Source: an uncultured Fretibacterium sp. (GTDB taxonomy: Bacteria > Synergistota > Synergistia > Synergistales > Aminobacteriaceae). From it: DNA of 11,637 nucleotides. The position numbers and the translations under genes were made by a program. The stretch is from assembly GCF_938040765.1 (NCBI RefSeq), contig NZ_CALIAA010000200.1, forward strand, positions 1 to 11,637, written 5' to 3'. The notes beneath the pieces were generated by a model, which was not told where the DNA came from, made no database searches, and saw only the letters and a program-made list of their open reading frames with translations. Below, one piece after another: positions 7,616 through 11,637 of the stretch. How positions within the stretch are numbered: the first letter of the stretch is position 1; each line of letters starts with the position of its first letter.

Positions 7616-8337
7616 GGGTTCGCATCGCGTCCTTTCTCCCCGCGGCGCCCCTCGTAGAGGGTCCGCAGCGTCTCGGTCGGCACCCCCAGGATGTAGAGCG
7701 CCTTGATCGTGTGGATCTTCATCAGCGTCCTCAGCCGGCCGTTCCGGATGAAGCGCCGGGCTGAGGTCCCCACCGGCGTCTCCAGCGCCCGGATCAGCCC
7801 TTTGCGGTGCAGCGGCCGCAGACGCCTCGCGAGCTCCCAGTCCTCCATCAGGGCGAGGGGCGCGAAGCCGCCGAGCGAGTCGAAGACGTCCCGCCGCAAA
7901 AACAGGGCCTGATCCCCGAAGATCAGGCCGAAGCGCCGTGCCCGCGTGTGGGACGTGCGCTCCACGAAGCGCATGAACCGGTCGTCCGCGTCGTAGAAAT
8001 GGAGCCGGAAGAACCCGCCGACGCAGCCCTCCGAGAGGGCGAGCGCGATATCGGCGAGGCTCGACGGGGCGACTTGGGCGTCCCCGTGCACGAACCACAG
8101 CACGCCGCCCCGCGCGGCGCGGGCCCCCGCGTTCAGCTGAAGGGCCCGGCCCCTGCCGCAGCGAACGACGCGGACGCGGCCGGAGAAGGCCGACGCCTCG
8201 GCCGCCTCGGCCGTGCCGTCCATGCTGCCGCCGTCGGCGACGACGATCTCCTTCTCCCCGGGGAGGGCGGACAGGGACTCCAGCAGGCCCGTGATGCGCG
8301 CGCGTTCGTTCAGGGTGGGGACGACGATCGAGATCAT
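7612..8337 (-). CDS. GT2-like glycosyltransferase, rSAM-selenodomain-associated transferase 2
   Basis: A 241-residue soluble GT-A glycosyltransferase. It begins MISIVVPTLNE, and has VVADGGSMDGT (32-42), the metal-binding acidic motif as FVHGDAQ (82-88, H84-G85-D86), FGDQALFLRRDVF (140-152) and the acceptor-side MEDWELARRL (164-173). HGD in place of DxD and GDQALF are characteristic of the 'transferase 2, rSAM/selenodomain-associated' family found beside ArsS and DUF2064. It would add a sugar to the product of the radical SAM enzyme (inference from the arsenosugar pathway). Its ATG is 28 bases from the rSAM stop and is the last three bases of a 12-bp inverted-repeat stem. The only Shine-Dalgarno-like GGAG lies in the loop, about 15 bases from the start, so initiation probably depends on translation of the gene before it. 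Confidence 0.9.
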   Translation of the reverse strand: MISIVVPTLNERARITGLLESLSALPGEKEIVVADGGSMDGTAEAAEASAFSGRVRVVRCGRGRALQLNAGARAARGGVLWFVHGDAQVAPSSLADIALALSEGCVGGFFRLHFYDADDRFMRFVERTSHTRARRFGLIFGDQALFLRRDVFDSLGGFAPLALMEDWELARRLRPLHRKGLIRALETPVGTSARRFIRNGRLRTLMKIHTIKALYILGVPTETLRTLYEGRRGEKGRDANP

Positions 8338-8370
8338 GACGCGGCCGAAGCGCTCCGGGGCCGCGTCATG
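8335..8370 (-). promoter_or_regulatory. Perfect 12-bp stem joining the rSAM stop to the glycosyltransferase start
   Basis: On the transcribed strand CATGACGCGGCC (8370-8359) is followed by a 12-base loop and then GGCCGCGTCATG (8346-8335), an exact reverse complement. The rSAM stop TGA (8368-8366) is in the 5' arm and the start ATG of the glycosyltransferase (8337-8335) ends the 3' arm. A GGAG lies in the loop. In mRNA the start codon would be buried until a ribosome reaching the rSAM stop opens the stem, as in translational coupling. The repeat is seen directly; the function is inferred. Confidence 0.55.
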
Positions 8371-9355
8371 CCGTGGCCCCGCCGCAGCTGGATCCGCTCC
8401 CCGCCGTGCAGGCGTAGCAGTGGTTGCCCAGGCGGATATTCCGCCTGGCGGGGCGGTCCCCGCCCAGGTCGCCGATGCGGTCCGTCCCCTCCACGGTCCA
8501 GTCCAGGGCCTGATTGAAGTCGCAGTCGTAAAGGCGTCCGTCCCAGCCCACGGAGAGCTGGCTGCGGCACATCATCCCCTCCGCCGCGGCGGGGTTGAAG
8601 CTGTCGTGGAGGCGGCGCATGTAGCCCGTCATGTTGCCGCTGCGCACCAGGAAGGCGCCGAACCGTCCCACGGGATTGTTCGTGATCGTGAACAGCCGGT
8701 TGAACACGATCCCGTGCTCTGCGCCGAGCTTGAGCTTGTATTCCCGTTCCATGCCCGCCTGGGGCGGAGGGAGGAACGCCCCGCCAGGGTTGTAGACCAT
8801 GTTCAGGGACAGCCGGTCGTCCTTCCCGTACCCCAGATCGTTCAGCCTGCGGAGCATGGAGACGGCGCTCCGGAAGGTCCCGGCCCCCCTCTGGCGGTCG
8901 CAGTCCCGCTCCGAGTAGTAGGGCAGCGAGCAGACGATCTCGACGCCGCGCTCGGCCATGAACTCCGGCAGATCGTCGTATCCCCTCTCGTGCAGGATCA
9001 CCAGGTTCGTCCGCACGATGACGTGGACGCCCGCCGCCGTGCCCCGGTCGACCAGGAGCCGGAAATCGGGGTTCATCTCGGGGGCGCCGCCCGTGATGTC
9101 CAACGTGCGAAAATTCCAGGCGTCAAGGACCCTCAGGCAATGCTCCATCGTATCGCGGGACATGACCTCCGTCCGGTTCGGCCCGGCCTCGACGTGACAG
9201 TGCTTGCAGGCCAGGTTGCAGAGCCGCCCGACGTTGACCTGGAGGACGTCGAGCCGATCGAGGGTCTGACCGACCCGCGGGTCGGTCAGCTTGCCGCGGA
9301 AGGGAGGAACGCAGGCCAGAGGATCGTCCCGGCCCGCGTTCGGAGCGAGGGTCAC
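8366..9355 (-). CDS. arsS: ArsS-type radical SAM/Cys-rich enzyme (arsenosugar biosynthesis family)
   Basis: A 329-residue radical SAM enzyme. C46-x3-C50-x2-C53 (CNLACKHC) binds the SAM-cleaving 4Fe-4S cluster, followed by DITGGAPEMNP (86-96) and TN/NMVYNPGG (185-192). The C-terminal DUF3641-type region supplies more Cys ligands: C263 and C278 in SVGWDGRLYDCDF, then NHCYACTAGSGSSCGGA near the end (C313, C316, C324). In characterised ArsS the enzyme joins a 5'-deoxyadenosyl group to dimethylarsenite, the first committed step to arsenosugars; relatives also occur in 'selenodomain' settings, so the substrate here is not certain. The start is GTG at 9355, overlapping the TGA of the AhpD-like gene (GTGA) and preceded by GGGAGG eight bases away. 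The frame is open to 9631, but that part is a shadow. The protein is complete and has Cys at all expected places, with no Sec codon. A 24-bp perfect palindrome lies in codons 23-30. Confidence 0.9.
   Translation of the reverse strand: MTLAPNAGRDDPLACVPPFRGKLTDPRVGQTLDRLDVLQVNVGRLCNLACKHCHVEAGPNRTEVMSRDTMEHCLRVLDAWNFRTLDITGGAPEMNPDFRLLVDRGTAAGVHVIVRTNLVILHERGYDDLPEFMAERGVEIVCSLPYYSERDCDRQRGAGTFRSAVSMLRRLNDLGYGKDDRLSLNMVYNPGGAFLPPPQAGMEREYKLKLGAEHGIVFNRLFTITNNPVGRFGAFLVRSGNMTGYMRRLHDSFNPAAAEGMMCRSQLSVGWDGRLYDCDFNQALDWTVEGTDRIGDLGGDRPARRNIRLGNHCYACTAGSGSSCGGATA
9266..9289. repeat. 24-bp perfect palindrome within the rSAM gene
   Basis: CTGACCGACCCG (9266-9277) is followed directly by its exact reverse complement (9278-9289). 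It encodes residues LTDPRVGQ of the rSAM enzyme, about 65-90 bases after the start. It could be a dyad operator or form a hairpin with a 10-bp stem and CGCG loop in the mRNA. No function is known to me. Confidence 0.6.
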
Positions 9356-9699
9356 AGCTCGAGCCTCCCGACGATATTCTTCATCTGGAGCCCGTGCACC
9401 AGGCTGGCGCCGCCCCGGATGGCGCAGGCCACATGGACGGCCTCCGTCATCTGCGCCTCGTTGACGCCGTTCTCCAGGCAGCTCTTCGTATAGGCGTCGA
9501 TGCAGTAGGGGCACTGCACGGTATGGGCCACGGCCAGGGCGATCAGCGCCTTTTCGCGCTTCGTCAGCTCGCCCTCCTCGAACACGGCCCCGTAGTACGC
9601 CGAGAACTTCTCCCAGAGCGGGGACGCGCACTGCCCCATCTCCGCGAAACGGTTCAGGTCGTCGGCGTCGTAATAGGCGTTCGTCTTCTCCGTCGTCAT
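9352..9699 (-). CDS. AhpD-like CxxC protein, arsenosugar biosynthesis-associated peroxidase-like
   Basis: A 115-residue all-helical protein of the AhpD/carboxymuconolactone decarboxylase superfamily. Members of the CxxC type reduce peroxides or pass electrons through the Cys pair. E49 (in TKREKALIALAVAHT) and C63-P-Y-C66 are in the expected places, and RGGASLVHG (95-103) is the conserved C-terminal block. The His that normally follows the second Cys by four residues in AhpD is Tyr70 here, and there is an additional C74. This looks like the subfamily found next to ArsS, whose chemistry is not established; handling of a thiol-bound arsenic or selenium species is a fair guess. AGGAGG at 9710-9715 lies ten bases before the ATG. 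The gene overlaps the rSAM gene by four bases. Confidence 0.88.
   Translation of the reverse strand: MTTEKTNAYYDADDLNRFAEMGQCASPLWEKFSAYYGAVFEEGELTKREKALIALAVAHTVQCPYCIDAYTKSCLENGVNEAQMTEAVHVACAIRGGASLVHGLQMKNIVGRLEL
9364..9369 (-). promoter_or_regulatory. Ribosome binding site that fixes the rSAM GTG start
   Basis: GGGAGG on the minus strand lies eight bases before the GTG at 9355, inside the last codons of the AhpD-like gene. With the GTGA overlap this decides the start against the longer open frame. Confidence 0.8.
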
Positions 9700-9770
9700 C
9701 TTTGCGGAACCTCCTCGTGTCGTGATCGTGCGTTAAAAATTCAGAGGCAAAATCGAGTCGGGAAACGGGC
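9700..9770 (-). other. 71-base spacer before the AhpD-like gene, possible internal promoter
   Basis: This is the longest gap within the minus-strand block and is much more AT-rich than its surroundings, with a GAATTTTTAA tract on the minus strand. TTGCCT just upstream could be a -35 box, but I find no good -10 box at the right distance. It holds the AGGAGG of the AhpD-like gene. The gap could allow the AhpD-rSAM-transferase part to be transcribed on its own. Confidence 0.25.
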
Positions 9771-10640
9771 TCACCGGTGAGGAGGCTTCCCTAAAAGCTG
9801 CCTCGTCCTCCAGCGGTTGAGCCAGCTCCGAAGCGACCGGTCCGGCGGGGGCGTGGGGCGGCCCGTCCAGTCTCCGCCGAAGACCAGGTCCAGGAGGTGC
9901 AGGCTCTCCCGCCCCCCCGTCCGCATGGCCGAGCGGCACGACGCGCAATAGGAGACAATCGTCCCGCACGGCGACTCCGCCGCGCGTTTTTTCATGGCCT
10001 CGTATCCCAGCCCGACGTCGCCCGCCGCGATCATCGGGGCGCAGCCGCAGCAGCGCGCCCGGTCCCGGGCATATTCCATCTCGCGGACCGTGGCCCCCAG
10101 CTCCCCGAGGACGGTGCGCACGCCGTCGTAGATCTCCGGGACGCCCCGGGTGACGCAGGAATCCTGGATCGAGACCTCGAGGCCGTGTGCGCCGCCATGG
10201 CTTCCCTCGGGGAGCCCCATCTCCGCCAGAATCGTCCAGAACGAGCGCACCCTCCGGCCCTCGTCGAAGTGCCGGAGGATGGAGTAACAGTTCTGGCAGG
10301 CTACGATCACCTCCTCCGCCCCCATAAGGTCGAGGTCGCGCTGCACCGTGTCGAACCGCCTCCGGAACTCCCCGGTCATGGCCATGAGCTTCAGCGGCTT
10401 CCCACAGCACTTGAGAAGTGCGCCGACGCCCTCCATGCGTTCGCGCAGGTACTGCCATGCCGCCAGGACGTGTCCCGGGGCGTAGGCCGACAGGCTGCAC
10501 CCCGGGAAGAAGACGCGTTTCGCCCGCCCCTTTTTCGTGCCGACGGTACCGTCCGCCCCGACGGCGCGGCAGAAGAGGGGCGAGAAGGCCAGGCGCTGGT
10601 GAAAGCGCATGGTACGATGAAACGGGCGGGAGCTCGTCAT
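9771..10640 (-). CDS. Two-repeat CCG-domain Fe-S protein (HdrB/GlpC/LutA-like)
   Basis: A 289-residue protein with two copies of the cysteine-rich CCG motif known from heterodisulfide reductase subunit B, GlpC and LutA, where it binds an unusual 4Fe-4S cluster and takes part in disulfide or two-electron redox chemistry. Copy one: C48 (FFPGCSLS), C78-C79-G80 (KCCGKP), C115-x2-C118 (VACQNC). Copy two: C162 (QDSCVTRG), C197-C198-G199, C232-x2-C235 (YCASC), with an extra C200 and C225. No N-terminal ferredoxin domain is attached, so an electron donor must be separate. The start is the ATG at 10640, overlapping the TGA of the membrane-protein gene (ATGA); the much longer frame upstream is a shadow of two other genes. 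The product ends in a basic, Arg-rich tail. The partner and substrate are unknown; context suggests the same pathway as the rSAM enzyme. Confidence 0.85.
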   Translation of the reverse strand: MTSSRPFHRTMRFHQRLAFSPLFCRAVGADGTVGTKKGRAKRVFFPGCSLSAYAPGHVLAAWQYLRERMEGVGALLKCCGKPLKLMAMTGEFRRRFDTVQRDLDLMGAEEVIVACQNCYSILRHFDEGRRVRSFWTILAEMGLPEGSHGGAHGLEVSIQDSCVTRGVPEIYDGVRTVLGELGATVREMEYARDRARCCGCAPMIAAGDVGLGYEAMKKRAAESPCGTIVSYCASCRSAMRTGGRESLHLLDLVFGGDWTGRPTPPPDRSLRSWLNRWRTRQLLGKPPHR

Positions 10641-11026
10641 CGGGTGCGTCGCGGTGCGAGGGCGATCAGCAACCATCCAAGGATGGTCGCGGCCCCGAGC
10701 GCCAGGTCGATCGTATCGAGCGGCAGACGATGCTGCATCAGCCCCTCGCGGACGATGGAGGCGGGCACGGAAAGGATGCGTTCTGTTCCCAGCAGGAGCC
10801 AGCAGAGCACGGGGACGGCGATCAGGCTGAACGTCGCCCCCGCGAGGGACCCGAACACACGGCGCAAAGGTCGGGTCCACGCCATGAGCAGGAAGAGAAG
10901 GGCCCAGAGCGCGAAGAAGGCCACCCCGAGGTTGACCCGCATCTCCAGCCAGAGGCTTTGAAAGAGCAGAACACAGAGGGCCATGCTCCACAGGAAGGCG
11001 TTGTACAGAGCCGCGAAACGGGGCAT
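10637..11026 (-). CDS. Small four-helix membrane protein, unrecognised
   Basis: A 129-residue hydrophobic protein that I do not recognise. Predicted membrane helices lie near 8-26, 32-50, 61-79 and 106-124, with a basic loop (TRPLRR) after the second and a basic C-terminus (APRRTR), which by the positive-inside rule would put both on the cytoplasmic side. There are no evident catalytic motifs, and only two Cys. It starts 11 bases after the YdjY-domain gene and overlaps the Fe-S protein gene by four bases (ATGA), so it is a true member of the operon. It may anchor the CCG protein to the membrane, as the small membrane subunits of Hdr/GlpC-type complexes do (inference), or act in transport. The ATG at 11026 is the first in frame; an AGGAAA lies upstream. 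Confidence 0.75.
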   Translation of the reverse strand: MPRFAALYNAFLWSMALCVLLFQSLWLEMRVNLGVAFFALWALLFLLMAWTRPLRRVFGSLAGATFSLIAVPVLCWLLLGTERILSVPASIVREGLMQHRLPLDTIDLALGAATILGWLLIALAPRRTR

Positions 11027-11037
11027 GGGGAGGTTTC

Positions 11038-11610
11038 CTAGGGGACCCTTCGAAAGATGACGGAGACGCGGGTCCCGTCCGGAGGCAGCACCTTGTCGTT
11101 GCCGAAGAACCGGACCTCGTCGCCCTGCGTCGTCCCGGAGGGGTAGGAGGCGTTGCTGGTGATGCCGACGGCACAGCTATCGAGGCACAGGATGCAGCCG
11201 GTGTGGAATGTCCTGGCGTTGTCCAGGTTGCCCCCGAACCGGATGTCCATGGGGCGCATGTCCTCCGGCTTCCCGGTTCGGATCGCATCGGCGAAGGGGA
11301 TCTCCCTGTCGGATCCCTCCCAGGTCAGGAACACATCGAGCTTGTCGCCCTCTACCGCCTTCCCGTCCTTACTGGCCTTGGCCTGCATGTCCTGCATCGT
11401 CATGTTCTCCCCCGCCTTGGCCCCGATGTCCAAGAGCGCCTGATGGAAGGCTGCCTCGTTGGCGAGTCCGCGCAGGACCGACTTCTCCCCGTTGGAGCCG
11501 CCGGCGAAGACCACGCCGTGGCGGGTCGGGTTGGTGAAATATTTGCCGTTGACCTCGTAAATGTACCGGGCACTGTAATTCCACCACCCAATATCGGTAT
11601 TGGTACTCAT
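11038..11610 (-). CDS. YdjY-domain protein with C-x2-C-x3-C motif
   Basis: A 190-residue protein resembling the YdjY family, often annotated as a 4Fe-4S-type protein but without known biochemistry. The recognisable core runs from VNGKYFTNPTRHGVVF (20-35) and GGSNGEKSVLRGL (37-49) through LDIGAKAGENMT (60-71), VEGDKLDVFLTWEG (86-99), MDIRFGGNLDNA (121-132) and the Cys motif C139-x2-C142-x3-C146, to NDKVLPPDGTRVSVIFR (171-187). YdjY-type proteins commonly begin with a signal peptide; this one does not, and an in-frame TGA lies only two codons before the ATG at 11610. Either it is cytoplasmic or the 5' end is altered. No Shine-Dalgarno sequence is visible in the usual place, and the first codons are more AT-rich than the rest. 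In E. coli, ydjY also lies near a gene for a CMD/AhpD-family protein (ynjA), a parallel to this operon. Confidence 0.75.
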   Translation of the reverse strand: MSTNTDIGWWNYSARYIYEVNGKYFTNPTRHGVVFAGGSNGEKSVLRGLANEAAFHQALLDIGAKAGENMTMQDMQAKASKDGKAVEGDKLDVFLTWEGSDREIPFADAIRTGKPEDMRPMDIRFGGNLDNARTFHTGCILCLDSCAVGITSNASYPSGTTQGDEVRFFGNDKVLPPDGTRVSVIFRRVP

Positions 11611-11637
11611 TTGTCAGAAGACAGAGACCCCTATTTG

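Noticed and set aside
8366..8368. Selenocysteine UGA with the following hairpin as a SECIS element at the end of the rSAM gene, in view of the 'selenodomain' family name
   Set aside because: The protein already ends with the full Cys-rich C-terminus, all expected Cys are encoded by TGC or TGT, and read-through would run out of frame through the glycosyltransferase gene. A normal stop is more likely.
8213..9493. Long plus-strand open frame of 426 codons opposite the rSAM and glycosyltransferase genes
   Set aside because: Antisense to well-supported genes and has no recognisable motif or ribosome binding site.
9356..9631. N-terminal extension of the rSAM protein to 421 residues
   Set aside because: The added part is a shadow of the AhpD-like gene, while the GTG at 9355 has a good Shine-Dalgarno sequence and a GTGA overlap.
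10641..11288. N-terminal extension of the CCG protein to 505 residues
   Set aside because: The extension is a frame shadow of the YdjY and membrane-protein genes; the ATG at 10640 gives a normal N-terminus before the first CCG repeat.
1..11637. tRNA, rRNA, CRISPR array, insertion sequence or prophage
   Set aside because: I found no repeat array, transposase or integrase motif, RNA-gene signature or target-site duplication by reading both strands.

Overview
This is a gene-dense, GC-rich window (about two-thirds G+C by eye) from a bacterium with strong GGAGG-type ribosome binding sites, very short spacers and many start/stop overlaps. The gene content (a radical SAM enzyme, a CCG-domain Fe-S protein, a YdjY-type Cys protein and Aas) would suit a Gram-negative, possibly anaerobic organism. 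The phylum cannot be fixed from this sequence; Synergistota- or Desulfovibrio-like lineages are guesses only. I see no mobile element, tRNA, rRNA or CRISPR array. The window is two tightly packed, convergent gene blocks that meet near position 6800-6910.

Plus-strand block (14-6794), a lipid-centred operon that probably begins outside the window: (1) a PlsC-like acyltransferase with an unusual His-x5-Asp motif and a C-terminal membrane domain; (2) a PAP2/Aur1-like membrane phosphatase or phosphotransferase; (3) an 839-residue PEP-utilising phosphotransferase built like PEP synthase and rifampicin phosphotransferase, with an ATP-grasp domain, a middle domain and a swivelling-His domain; (4) a full-length Aas-type acyltransferase/acyl-ACP synthetase. 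Two acyltransferases, an acyl-activating domain, a PAP2 enzyme and an ATP-driven phosphotransferase side by side suggest lysophospholipid recycling or a phosphorylated lipid made by a route that I do not recognise.

Minus-strand block (11610 down to 6914), read right to left: a YdjY-domain protein, a 129-residue four-helix membrane protein, a two-repeat CCG-domain (HdrB/GlpC/LutA-like) Fe-S protein, an AhpD-like CxxC protein, an ArsS-type radical SAM enzyme with the DUF3641-type Cys-rich C-terminus, a GT2-like glycosyltransferase ('rSAM/selenodomain-associated transferase 2' type) and a DUF2064 transferase ('rSAM/selenodomain-associated transferase 1' type). The last four match the known arsenosugar or 'rSAM/selenodomain' neighbourhood. 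No arsenic methyltransferase is present here, and three redox or membrane genes are added upstream. Three junctions overlap by 4 bases (ATGA or GTGA), and the rSAM/glycosyltransferase junction carries a perfect 12-bp inverted repeat that pairs the stop of one gene with the start of the next.

The minus-strand block is the best candidate for an incompletely described system: a putative pathway that adenosylates and then glycosylates an arsenic, selenium or other soft-element compound, with its own thiol and Fe-S redox partners. The substrate is inference; the gene families are read from motifs.
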